Origin: Lithospermum erythrorhizon
Taxonomy: Eukaryota > Streptophyta > Magnoliopsida > Boraginales > Boraginaceae
Direction of reading: 5' to 3'
DNA: 64,000 bases
Assembly: GCA_019722365.1 (NCBI GenBank)
Contig: JADFUC010001925.1
Location: 3,162,001-3,226,000, forward strand
Below are positions 1 to 11,069 of this stretch, in pieces. The notes below the pieces were generated by a model. It was not told the origin of the DNA. It worked only from the letters and a program-made list of their open reading frames with translations, and did no database searches. Position 1 is the stretch's first letter; every line of letters starts with the position of its first letter. A program made the position numbers and the translations under genes.

Positions 1-220
1 TCTTACATTAACTAAATGTGGTAAGTTAAACTATGTTGGTATCACAATTTTCTGTTTCTAATGTTATCTCTGTTATTAATGCTTGAGATGTTTTCTTGTA
101 GGGAAATGTTTGTCTATTAATTAGATTTCAGAAGCTGTAAAAATTTAGTTTAAGTTGATCGCTGATTAACGATTTTGGATGAAAATTTAATGTCTATGGT
201 TTTGTTATTTGAATATCTAG

Positions 221-1688
221 GGCCTCACTACAATCCACTGAAGAAGAATCATGGATCTCCCTCTGATGAAGAGAGACATGCGGGTGACCTGGGAAACATA
301 ATTGCTGGCTCTGATGGTTTGTTTATCGATTAATGAATTGAGAAGCTCTTTCTAATGACCATGTTCACTATCTTCTCTCATGTAGATTCTCTTTTGATTT
401 TCTTGACCCAGGAGTTGCTGAAATTTCAATTAAAGATACCCAGGTATGTGATGTTCATGGTTCAGTAATACAAGGTGGTTCATTATGTTAGTTTAGCTGA
501 ACTGCTGCAGTGATAACAAGTGTCATAGTTTTAGACAGTTCAGGTTTTAGCAGGGTTGTTATCCTTTAAGTGAGCGCAACAGAGAAGAAAAGTTAAAAGG
601 AACATATCATTGGCGTTTAGAACTTCATGCTTCTCGATTTGGATGTATTGTTATTCATTATCAATAAAAATAGTTTTCAGTTCTGATTTGTCTACATGAA
701 TAGATTGTTACAAGATGTATATTTTCTTTCAAACCTACATCTGATTTGGCATCAATCTTCATTAACAGGGTTCTTTAGAATTTGCTGTGACTTTTTCTAG
801 CTTATGTTTCAAATAGAGACTAATAAATATTGCGATAACTTTATGAATCATGCATTTTTTTTATTTATTTGCAGATTCCTCTAAGCGGTCAGCATTCCAT
901 TTTGGGGAGGGCAGTTGTTGTGCATGCTGATACAGATGATCTTGGACGAGGTAGATTCCTGACACAGTATTTATTGGAAATTCACTTATGATTGACATAT
1001 AAAGCATGACATAGAAACTAGAAATCCGTAATTGCAAAAGTGTACCTTGCTCCGTTAAAATTAGATTCGGCAGGGTGTAAATAGCAATTGCAAAGAGAAT
1101 GCAATAGTCTATGTGATAAATGATTTCTCTGCGTTCTTATAAAATGATGCTTTATCTAAGAAGGCTATGTGTTATGCTATGTGGCATCTTTAGACTCTGA
1201 ACCTTTCCAATTTTGGTCTGAACTATCTTTCTCTTTTGTGCGGTGGATGGGGCATTACTAGACTCCCAAAATGTTTTTCATGTGTGCTCCTTGATATAAA
1301 TCAATACTGGAGTTGTCTAATTGAGATCCACAATCTCCAGGTGGACATGAACTTAGCAAGACAACTGGAAATGCTGGAGCAAGAGTTGGCTGTGGTATTT
1401 CTATGCCTACATTCTCCGAATTCATATGAGAATAACCTAAAGATTACTGCGTATGACTTTCATTTTTCTTGCATCTCCTTGAACATTTTTTTCAATACTC
1501 ATAGGTGAGAGCACCCTCTTCAATTTTTTAAAACATTTTAGCTTCATTTCTACTGTTGAAATGCTTCCACTAAGCTTATCTGTTTTTTCAGCATTCATAC
1601 CCTCTTGATTGAGCTTTACCATTAACAAGAAACCTAGCTCACACATCTCTACTTGGCAGGGATCATTGGGCTTCAATCATCAGTCTAA
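221..1688 (+). CDS. CSD3: Cu/Zn superoxide dismutase, CSD3 (peroxisomal) type, 3' exons only
   Basis: This gene converts superoxide to H2O2 and O2. Five exons are visible with GT-AG borders and matching phases: 221-316, 412-443, 875-950, 1341-1394 and 1660-1688 (TAA at 1686-1688). The first reads [12 protein letters not shown] and [15 protein letters not shown], holding metal-ligand histidines and the zinc-binding Asp region. The next give [10 protein letters not shown], then [19 protein letters not shown] with a copper-ligand His, then [17 protein letters not shown], which contains the active-site Arg and the disulfide Cys. The last ends GIIGLQSSV. The [17 protein letters not shown] and [12 protein letters not shown] wording is closest to the Arabidopsis CSD3 class rather than cytosolic CSD1. 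The C-terminus stops at SSV and lacks a clear SKL-type peroxisomal signal, so location is uncertain. The 5' exons lie left of the window; bases 1-220 are intron. Confidence 0.93.
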
Positions 1689-2745
1689 GGCCGTTCCAAA
1701 CAAAATTAGTATGTCAAAGATTTATATATAAATGATATGATGATGTTGTAGTCTTTCTCTTTGTAGTTTACCATTAACATAATAATTTCCAATATATTGT
1801 TTAAAACTACAAATTAATATACTGCAAGTAGTATATTTTAAAGTGTGATGAGAAAAGCTGAAGGGGTCATTCGATCCTCAATCGAGGAAATTTTGGGTTT
1901 GTTTACCGACAATCTAAAAGCTCGAACTGTAGGTAAATAAAAAACAGTGGTGAAAGCTAGGCAGCAGGATGAGGAAAACGTTGAATCAATACATTGACAA
2001 TGATGATGATGCCAAGAAGATAGCATAGTGTACTTAATTGTTTTGCTTCTTCTTTGTTTACAAGAAACCAGCTAGTGATTGATGTTAATATCTAGATTTC
2101 CATGTAACCTATTTTTAATATTCCTTTTTAATATGATTATTCAAACTACAATCTCAATCTTATATTTTAAAAAATCAGATATTAGCATATCAATTTATGA
2201 AAAAATGAATGACCAAATTTTTTTTCTTTGTTTATTATTTTAATTTTAATATTTATGATGTAATTGATAGTGTTATTATCAACAATCGGAGTGCTTATAT
2301 ATTTATATCTTTATTTGTTTCTCTTTCTATGTGGAAGTCAGAAAGGAAGGTGCCTAGGAGGTTTGGTTTGAAAAATGAGAAGGCAGCTAACTACTACTCT
2401 ACGTACTTAAGAACTCCTTTAGCACATGAGAAAAATTGATACACTTGCTTAGGGCCATTGATAGATTAAAAAATGCTACAAAATGTTAAGTGCTCTCGTA
2501 TAGTAAAACTAGGAGTGCCATCATTGGGCTGTTAATACACACAAATAGTTGGGAGATAATGTTACCTCCCAGCACAGTGAATAGTTGGGGATAAAATGAC
2601 TATTTTGCCCTCCCTTTCTTTACAAATGTAGTAGTTAAAGAAGTTTCAGTAAGGGTAAAGTATTATTCCTTTAAAAAACACGCCTACCAGAATTGCTAAT
2701 ATATCAAATCATAACTTATTGACCAGAATCATCCTAATCATACTC
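1689..2745. other. Intergenic, no gene recognised
   Basis: AT-rich spacer between the SOD gene and the first cystatin-like gene. A 30-codon open frame from the ATG at 1851 matches nothing I know. Around 2490-2620 there is a dispersed-repeat-like stretch whose wording recurs near 34400-34530. Confidence 0.5.
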
Positions 2746-2752
2746 TATAAAA
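2746..2752 (+). promoter_or_regulatory. TATA box of cystatin-like gene 1
   Basis: TATAAAA lies 138 bp upstream of the ATG at 2884, a normal distance for a plant core promoter with a short 5' UTR. Confidence 0.5.
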
Positions 2753-2883
2753 TGCTTATTTTCCTCATTAGTATTGTTTTGCCATTTCCCCTTTCCTTGA
2801 CTAACAAGTAGACTTCTTTATATTAACATTTCAATCATCTCCCCAAGCTATTCAGTTCTTTCCTACTCATCAAGATAACATTC

Positions 2884-3515
2884 ATGGCTGACTTCCTGCT
2901 TGATCAGGACGAGGCTTACTGCCAATACAAAAACGATGAAATCGAAAGCCAGGTAATGTTTTTTAATTAAATTCATAGAAATTATTACTCCGTATTATTC
3001 ACAAAACAATATAGCTACATTTGAAGCTAAAGACTATTATAACCATCTAATGTATCATCTCCGGTCTTTGCACCCCAAATACTTATTGAAATTTATACTA
3101 TATATGTAAGCGCTCAAAAGAACCTGAACGCTTCTCCAAACGTGTGGTATTTATATTTGGTTCTTGCATTTTTCAGGGCTTCTACGTCTCAAATGACTAT
3201 GGTTATAATGTATCTTGTGGAGTAGCAAGAATCAAGAAGGATGATGTTCTTAGATACAAGAAAGCAGACCATGCAGCTGAATATGCAGTAGCAAAATTCA
3301 ATGATGGAAAAAATAATAAATTGGTTTATTTGGGAATAACAAATCTCAACATGAAACCAACTGCTGGTGCTCTATATTACATCACCTTAAAAACCAAAGA
3401 TTCTTGTGGGCATATTTATCATTATCAAGCAAAAGTTTGGGAAAAAATTAATACTGGTTTTCAAGTTCAAGTCTTTAGACTTGCTCCATTCTCTTCAAGT
3501 CCCAAAGATAACTAA
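2884..3515 (+). CDS. Cystatin-like protein 1 (cystatin/monellin fold)
   Basis: Two exons: 2884-2952, starting MADFLLDQDEAYCQYKN, and 3177-3515. The splice is CAG/gtaatg to tttcag/GGC in phase 0, giving about 135 aa. The order matches plant cystatin-like proteins: a helix with AAEYAVAKFND, a strand LVYLGITNLNM, a loop KPTAG, then ALYYITLKTKD, and YQAKVWEKI. The protease-wedge motif QxVxG of true phytocystatins is degenerate here (KPTAG), so inhibition of papain-type proteases is doubtful; the fold is the safer call. No signal peptide is seen, so it is probably cytosolic or nuclear. A TATA box lies 138 bp upstream. A tandem relative sits at 5707. RRM-coding exons follow directly (see 3613-4134), and joining to them would require skipping the TAA at 3513-3515. 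The start is chosen because both copies share the ATG-exon-1 plus ESQ/GFYVS splice layout. Confidence 0.77.
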
Positions 3516-3612
3516 AATTGTGGAGTTCTAACGGTGAAATTAGTGTATATATATATATATGTCTATTGAAAAGTATGTACTAATATGTAGTTGTTGGAAA
3601 ATATATTTTCAG

Positions 3613-4134
3613 ATAATATTTCAGATGATTGTTGTGTCATGATCAATAACTTGCAACCCTGGATGGATGAGAATTATCTTTTCTATAGTTGCTTTTACAG
3701 GGATAGAGAGGTACTTTATTATTATAATTATTTTTGCTTTGATTGATTTTATGAAAAATATGGAACTGATATTTTTAATAGTTTAGATAAACATAAATTG
3801 AATTAAAAAGTGGAGGTAAAAAGAAGCATTTTTAGATGCAACATTAATAAGTAGTAGAAATACAAATAATAAATTTTTTAAGATTTATTTTACTTCAATA
3901 TATATATATATATAAGTATATATATATTAATTTTGTAATAATTGATTTGATTGAATGTGTGAATTTTTAAATATTCCCCAGGGGCTTGTCGATATTAAAG
4001 TCAAGCAAGAAAGTGGAGAATGTATTGCCTTACTTTGTTTTGAGTCAGCTGCAGAGGAATTTGTCAAGAAGTATAATGGAGCTCCTATGCCTTATTCCAA
4101 TCAATTCTACAATTTAGTTTTGATGAAACATTAG
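3613..4134 (+). CDS. RRM-coding exons, RBP45/47 RRM1 type, downstream of cystatin-like 1
   Basis: Two open segments with clean splice sites: 3613-3710 (tttcag/AT, GAGAG/gtactt) and 3982-4134 (ccccag/GGG, TAG at 4132). Together they encode one complete RNA-recognition motif of about 82 aa. The RNP2-like strand is VMINNL, then PWMDENYLFYSCF, then an RNP1-like strand CIALLCFESAAEEFVKKYNG, then APMPYSNQFYNL. WMDENYL...CF and the NG-PMP ending are hallmarks of RRM1 in plant RBP45/RBP47 proteins, and the intron sits where that family has one after CF...GE. RNP1 is degenerate because it lacks the GYGFIEF aromatics. An ATG at 3639 would give a free 74-aa protein; alternatively it is the tail of the cystatin-like gene or a captured exon pair. 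No expression evidence is available. Confidence 0.62.
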
Positions 4135-5620
4135 AGCTATCTACAATTTAATTTCGGTTGCACAAGATTTTAGTAATATTGGGCAGCACTTATAATAAAT
4201 CGATATTAGTCGATGTGGATAAAAGTTGATGTGAACATATGAGCCATCAAAAAGAAAAAAGTTTTTTTTTCTTCTGATATCTAGTTATGTACTCCGTATT
4301 GTCTTATTGAAGAAGCAACAAATATGTAGTAATGTTGAAAGAGGAAACTTGCTAATGTGATTGTGATTTGTGAATATAAATAATATGGAAGTAAATTATT
4401 ACATAATAGGTAATCTATATATATAGTATAGTATAAAGATGGCTCGTTTAAATCGATGGATTATTTTTTCTTTCTTTTCTTCAATTAATCTTAACATGAT
4501 GTCTAGCGATTAATTTTGTTTCCATTTTTTTTTCTTTTTGTTCAGGAGAAATATACCAATGAAGAATAGATAACGATGGTAAAAATCGACAAAGATGATT
4601 TTCATAAGAATGATCTAGACTTGTATATTTTTACCTCGATCTATCGACGGATACTATCAGTTATCAGCTTTCAACATACATTTCACCAAAACAAATATAC
4701 AAATAATCTCCATGATTTTTAGATGTATCATAAATTCCTTATCAGACCATTTCATGTGCCAAAATTAAAGATGACACTGAAAATTATAATAGAATGAAAC
4801 AAAATATTGAGATTTAGATTTTCAAGCATTGTTAAGATTAATAGTGGCCTATTCTATAACAGGTTGAGTATGGACTTGATTAATTATTTCTTCTATAAGC
4901 GCTTGATTAGTTAAGGTACTTGCGGCAGACAATTTGCGAGACTCTTTTACTCACTTACAATGGTTTAGTTTAATCTAAGTTCTTTGTCTTCAAATAAAAA
5001 ATAACTCAAAAGAACTTAATATAGTGAAAATGTGTGTGTGTTTATATCGAATAAATTAAGCCTTAGCTGTAATGATAGAGTGCAAGGATATGAATTTTGA
5101 GGTATAAATATTTTTAGTATAAAGAATTATTATATGATAATTGTCCCAAAATTATTAAGATAAATAAAAATGATCTGTAAATAAAATATAACGTAAAGTT
5201 AACATTCTCGCGCAAAAACAAATTCACCATACCACAATTTTTTTTCCAGCAGGTTCGAAAAATTTCATCTTCTCTCGACTTTCGTTCGTTATTTCTGTAT
5301 TAATATCAGCAAATGTGGTATTTAACTCTTTATTTTCGGGTTTTAATAGGTGTATATAGTCTAAATACTCATTTAGTTTACTAAAGTTTAAGAAAAAATT
5401 TAAACATATTTCTAAACAAAGTTTTCCTCAATTTTTTACTTAATTTGATAAGAAGGAAGTAAAAAATGGATTAAATATTTTGAAAAATGATCATTAAGTG
5501 GGGATGAGCGGAGTATAATACAGAATCTGTGGCATCAAGCACCAAATGTCGAGGACTCAAGTTCTAGTAGGTCATTTTCATGTCGGTTGTTATATTATTT
5601 CCATAAAATTTAGTTTAGGC
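4135..5620. other. Intergenic, no gene recognised
   Basis: AT-rich spacer between the RRM exons and the second cystatin-like locus. I see no coding homology, only short A/T tracts and a scattered CTCCGTATT scrap of the Stowaway-like type near 4290. Confidence 0.5.
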
Positions 5621-5625
5621 CTATC

Positions 5626-5633
5626 TATATAAA
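5626..5633 (+). promoter_or_regulatory. TATA box of cystatin-like gene 2
   Basis: TATATAAA lies 81 bp before the ATG at 5707. The promoter therefore looks intact although the coding frame is broken. Confidence 0.5.
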
Positions 5634-5706
5634 GACATCCTGGTTCATTAAGCAATTACAATATATAGAAAGTAATTAGTAACACTTTTTTACTCAAAAA
5701 ACAATC

Positions 5707-6363
5707 ATGGCCAAGTATTTTGATGATAAAGCATACGGAATATACATGGACGAAACAACCGAAAGCCAGGTATGTATAGATTTCAATTAACATAAACTAA
5801 ATCAATAAAACAATTCAATTTGACTCCATAGAGATGTAAATAATTATTTTAATGTGCAAATTTGGAAGTACAAGTGTTTGATATGGCGTACCAGTTTTTA
5901 CGAATTTTGTTATAAAAAACTTAAAGTTGTATGCATGGATTATAGATTGATATGCATGGAAGAAAGAAGTACTTCTTTACAAAAGAACAGAAAATTATGA
6001 TTTATGTAACACATTATTTAATAATAATTCTTTAAACTTTCCAGGGTTTCTATGTTTCGAGCAACTATATATGGTGCTACTATACCTTGTGGAATAGTGA
6101 GAATCAAGAAAGAAGATGAAATCAAATACAAGAAAGCTGAGTGTGCAGCTAAATTGGCAGTGGAAAAATACAATAATAAGGAAAATAAGAAATTGCTTTT
6201 TCTGGAAATAACAAATCTCAACATGCAAGCAACAGCTGGGGCTTTATATTACATCACCTTCAAAGCCAAGGACTCTTCTTCTGATCAAGTTCAAATCTAT
6301 CAAACAAAAGTTTGGGAAAAAATCAACACTGGTTATGATATTAAAGTCTTTAGGATGGTGTGA
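5707..6363 (+). pseudogene. Cystatin-like protein 2, frameshifted tandem copy
   Basis: Same two-exon plan as copy 1. Exon 1 (5707-5769) encodes MAKYFDDKAYGIYMDETTESQ and ends CAG/gtatgt. The acceptor ttccag at 6039-6044 opens exon 2 with GGT TTC TAT GTT, i.e. GFYV. Compared with copy 1, four extra bases (ATAT, within TATATAT at 6066-6072) then shift the frame, so the spliced frame stops at TGA 6117-6119. Downstream in the other frame the rest of the cystatin-like domain is perfectly preserved from about 6073 to the TGA at 6361-6363: CAAKLAVEKYNN, then NLNMQATAGALYYITFKAKD, then YQTKVWEKI. Its loop QATAG is nearer to the classical QxVxG than copy 1. No alternative acceptor near the junction restores phase. 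It is either a very young pseudogene or a sequencing error. Confidence 0.68.
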
Positions 6364-6955
6364 TGTCCACGGGTTGATCCCATAGCTAGATCGAGAATCC
6401 AATTTCGGTGGTGCAGACTGTAATTTTTTTTTAAAGATGAGGTTGTTTTATTCAAAAAAATTAAAACTTAAACAAAATGTCATCTCTATTAACACGACGT
6501 TCATCGCGATGTCAATCAAGCAAGTTTATCATTTCTTGACCTTGTTGTTATCGGTCGAAACCCAGATCCCTGGGAGAATTTTTTTTCTCTTCGGTCTGTT
6601 GAGCTCGAGTTTGCTCGTTTGATAAAATCAAATTGAAATGAATGGAGGGTATCTGAGAAAATAATAAGGTGCAGTGGTGTAATAGAAATTGATCCTTCAC
6701 ATCAATTGGAGTACTAAATTATAACAAAAAAGATCATCAAATACATCAAACAATTAAACAATCAGGCTTTTTAATATATGCCTTCATAACACATGATAAT
6801 AATTAAATTTGTAAATAAAATATACCATCTAAAAGTATGTTAGAATGACTAAATTTAGAATGAAAAGATGAATAAAGCAAATGGAAAGGTACTACATTTA
6901 TCATATTATCATGAATAAAGAAAATGGCAAGATACACCAATAATGATTGACCCAT
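6364..6955. other. Intergenic, no gene recognised
   Basis: Spacer between the second cystatin-like locus and the CACTA element. Short open frames here show no recognisable protein signature. Confidence 0.45.
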
Positions 6956-7489
6956 TGAAAATGTCTTAGAAAAACGAGGCACATGGTGTGAGGTAGTCTG
7001 AACTTTCATGGTGTGGGGTATAGTGTCGGTTAAATATCGGTTTAAAGGCCGTTTAAATTTACATTGGGCCTTTGATGTCGGTGTGGTGTCGGGAAATTTC
7101 TTAATTTAAAAAATCAAAATTAATTATTTATACCGACACCAGACCGGCTGATATAAGCTATTACTCTCTCATCGTTTTTAATCCCATCGAACCCAAACCT
7201 ACCCATCCACTTACGCGGTCCACCCCGTCGCCGATCGACTCCGTTTTTCAGCGCCGCCAGCCCGCCCGCCACAAACCCAGCCAGCCATGAGGAAAAGTCG
7301 TTTTATTTTGTTTTTAAGTTTATTTCGTTTTCGTTTAATTTTTAATTGTTTGTTTTTATAATTACTTGTATTTTGGTGTTTGTTATTACATGTTTAATTA
7401 TGATCCTAATTTCTTTTAATTCGTTTTGTTTATTATTTTTAATTAGTTGTTGTATAATTCGTTTAATTGTAGTATTAATTATAAATTTA

Positions 7490-8040
7490 ATTCGTTGAAT
7501 TGAATTAATTGAATTGAATTGGATTTATTCGGTTTAATTACATCAATTAGAATTGAATATTTGGATTTATTAGAACAATTTGTTTTTAGTGAATTAGATT
7601 GAATTAAATGTTAGTTAGTTGAATGTTGGATTAGATGAATTAATCATTGGATTGGATTGGAATGAATTTAATTTGGTTTAATTGTTTTTAATTTGTTTCA
7701 ATTGGGAGGGTGAATATTGTCGGTTCATCATTGATTGGTGAATTAGTGAATTAGTTTATTCGGTTTAATGCATTAAGATTAGGAATTGAATGTTGGAATT
7801 GAATTGGGACACAGTGTATTTGAATTGAATTTGATTAAGTTTGAATTTGATTTGATTTGAATTATATTTGAGGTCATCAATTGAATTGATAAAATATTAG
7901 TTTGAATGTTGTTTAAGTAGATCAATGTTGTTTAGATTAGATTTGAGTTTGAATGTTGTTTGAATTGGACCAGGTGGATTTGATTCAGTGAATTGATTTT
8001 GTTTTAATTTGATAAATTTGAATTTTTCAAAATCTGAGGT
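7490..8040. repeat. Degenerate AATTG/GAATT-rich tract
   Basis: A long run of imperfect ttgaattgaattgga-like pentamers and hexamers with no coding potential. It sits inside the CACTA element before its first gene and looks like decayed simple-sequence DNA or a T-rich intron. Confidence 0.55.
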
Positions 8041-8518
8041 TTATAATCTCGTGGGCGGTAAAACTCGGACGAAGAAGTGTCTGACAGGCTTGACGGGGAG
8101 AGGTGGTGTTGAAGGAGCCTAGGGGATAGTCGTCAGGCCGCTGATAGAGCCATCGCGCCCCCTCCGTATAGGCGGACTACTCTGGACGGGGCGATAAACT
8201 GCGAGCACGTCGTCCATATCCGCCCAGCCTTGTCGACTGGATCACAGCGTATCTAGCGGCCAGCGCCAGCGGACGATAATTGTAGCCTGTCGTCGCTGTG
8301 ATGGTGAAGATCTGGTAACGATTCACGGTCAGTGACAGCGATCTTATGGACCTGATCCAGGAGAGTAGCCGGTCGATGGATTGATAGGCCACGTCATCTC
8401 ATTCTGCGGGACGGGAGATGTTACTCATCTTTGACGTCAGTGCATTTTATTTATTGAGTTTGTCATAATATTTATGTTATCATTTGTATCTAATTAAATC
8501 ATTGTGTTTATGTTAGGC

Positions 8519-9830
8519 TTATTGGGGATGAGGTGAAAAAGATTCTTCAGCGAAATAAGGAACGGGTCGAAGATTGTTAAGCCCACCATTACAACGAGAT
8601 GTGGATCAGGCGTGAAGGATGGCATATGGGTGCTTTGGTAAGTATTTAAATATAAAGTTTTGTGATTTGGTGTGAAATTAGACTAACTTAATTTGTATTT
8701 ATTTGAGGATCGATATGAGATTCGAGAGGAGCGTTCGTATACGAGCGGCTTTGGGAGGCTTCGAGCAAGAGAAGAGGTGGGGTCTTCTTAGAGGAAGCAC
8801 AATCTTGGCTGAGGCGCGAGGTAAACGATCCCGCCCTTCTCCTTGGGACTCCGTGCCCAGCCCGGATCGAGGGACCTGCGTGGGGCTAATGTCACTTGAT
8901 CGCGGTGTCGGGATGACGGTCGATCTCAGGCAGCCAGAACAGCTCAGGTTAGCGGGCCTGATGGAGCTCCTTCGAAGCATTCCCTGGGGAGCAAGGGGCT
9001 TCACGAGAGGCTCCATGATGAGGTAAGTTTGGATTTGGTTTTATTAAATTTTATTTTTCAATATTGACAGTTATTAACTATGTATTTTAATTCCATTTCA
9101 GGTGTTGAGGATTAGGGAAGCGATCATACCCGTTGAACATTCGTCGATCTGGCGAAACAAAGAAAGAAGGACAAAGCGACCGACGAACCCGGCGAAATTC
9201 TAACCAATTTGAAATTGCTGTAAGTTAAGAATACCTCATTAAATTAACGTTTTTTAATATGTTTTATACGTTACTTATATTTCATTTTATGTTTAGTATA
9301 GATGCGGGGATGAGTCACATGGTCTTGTTCAGCGAAATGCAGACGGACTTGGATCCATTAAAACTCAAGTGGAGACGAAACCTTTGTGGATCTGTTCCGG
9401 CCTGTCAAGTCGGGTTGGAGAAAAGGCGGATCTGAGGCAGTTATACTGGCAGTGAGATGTTGATGGATTCTGGTCCGCCAGACCAACTCCATTATGAGAT
9501 GTCAGCGTCGGTTGTCAGTGCGAAGCCCAAGCAAGGCGCTTCGAGCTTCAGTGCGAAATGCGGGGAAGAGATGCGGCAGCCTCAAGAATCAATTAGCCCA
9601 GCTCAGCCCGATGTTCGAGGGTTCAGTAGAATTTCTTTGTGATGATTCTTTGCATTTAGTCCTCCGGCCCGTCGGTAGTGACTCGTCTTGAGGCAATATC
9701 GTCCGTTGAGTCCCCATCTACCGGCCAGACTTGCGATCCAGTTCGCAGCCTAAATCGACAGCGTCCGTCCGCCCAGACCCAGTAAGCGAGGCTCGGCCGC
9801 AGACCCAGCGGTGGCGTGATTCTGACCCAA
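8519..9830 (+). pseudogene. CACTA accessory transposase (Transposase_24-like), broken
   Basis: Plus-strand coding pieces separated by intron-like T-rich segments. The first (8519-8640) reads IGDEVKKILQRNKERVEDC, a stop, then YNEMWIRREGW before a gtaagt donor. The piece at about 9300-9640 carries scraps resembling the family's C-terminal half, including MSASVV, KCGEEMR and ISPAQPDV in varying frames. This family normally encodes the second CACTA protein, thought to bind subterminal repeats. The identification rests on its position upstream of TNP2 plus patchy wording, so the family name is tentative. No continuous frame survives; the opposite-strand and shifted frames across 8700-9020 are GC-rich shadows. 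Confidence 0.42.
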
Positions 9831-10135
9831 GATTAGATGTTGATAGTTTATGGTTTTATATGGTTTATGGATTGATTTATGGATATTTTTATATTGATTT
9901 TGTATTGATTTATGGATGATTTATGTAGATAGTTTATTGGTTTTTATGGATATTTTTATATGTTGATAGTTTGATTTGTATTTATATTTTCATTTGAATG
10001 ATTTAGTTTATATTTTGATGTTTATCTTTGTTATGTTTATAGTTGATTCATTTATGTTCGTTTGGGTTCATGGTTTATGGTATAAAACATTTGATGTTAA
10101 AGCAATTTGAAGTTTTTGACATCGATTACGCACAA

Positions 10136-10276
10136 TAGGTGTCGGAGGCAGTGTCGGACGTGTCAGGTATAGTGTCGGGGAAAGTGTCGAGGGTTTGTGG
10201 TGTCGGTTTAGTGTCGAGGGTTTGGATGAGCTTGGTGTCGGTCGGGTGTCGGTGTGGTGTCGGTCCGGTGTCGGTA
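10136..10276 (+). repeat. Internal cluster of GTGTCGG motifs
   Basis: About eight copies of gtgtcggt or close variants lie within about 140 bp, spaced 10-25 bp apart, the same motif as near the right CACTA end. In CACTA elements such arrays bind the element's own protein. Its position between the two genes suggests an internal remnant of another terminus. Confidence 0.65.
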
Positions 10277-11069
10277 ATCAATAATAAAAATCATTTTTCT
10301 TCTTTTTAATTTAGTTTTAAGTAATGTAATCAATTATTATGACTTATAATCATTAAATATATTATTAAAAATTATAAAAAAAATAAATAAGATTCGATTA
10401 CATGATCGTATAGTCAGTGCTCTTCGACTATTTATACATCATATCTTGACATGACTATTATCGATGTGAGATATTTTATGCTTATAATATATATTAGTTA
10501 ATATATAATAATTTGGAATAGAATATGTTATTATCGTTGAATAATTAGGTTAATATGAAAAAAATAAAGAAAAAGCAGATTATCGAGGTTTAATTAGTTA
10601 ATGGGTATAGTGTCGGTGGGTTAGACCGGTATTGTCTATTCTCATAGTTAATATATAAAAGTCGAAAATCTGAATCAGTTAAAAACAAACCAATCCTTAG
10701 TCCCCTCCCAAGAACTCGAATCTGAGGTATGTTTTGATATTTTATGTTCAATTATATTCAATTATGTGTATATATGTTGTTTATTTTTGGGTTTAATTAA
10801 TTTCAATTGCAAATCTGGGTTTAACTACAACAATTATTTATGTTCAATTATATTCAATTATGTTCCAATTATGTTGATTATGTCCAATTATGTCCAAGTA
10901 TTTATTCAGGTGTATTGCAAGTATGTCAATGTTATGTCGCAATTATGTCCAAGTATTTATTTTTTCATTTAATTACGTTTTTATTCCAAAATTTAATGTT
11001 TATATCTGAGTTAATTATGTTCAATTATATTCCGAATTAATTATGTCCAATTCAATATATTTAGGAAAA

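Noticed and set aside
1236..1508. 90-codon plus-strand frame
   Set aside because: It runs through a SOD intron and exon in the wrong frame; the real exon is 1341-1394.
1851..1943. Short 30-codon frame MRKAEGVIRSSIEEILGLFT... downstream of SOD
   Set aside because: Looks protein-like but matches no family I know and has no splice or promoter context.
8699..9026. Overlapping 105- and 107-codon frames on both strands
   Set aside because: Both arise from the same GC-rich stretch of the CACTA accessory gene; neither has recognisable domains.
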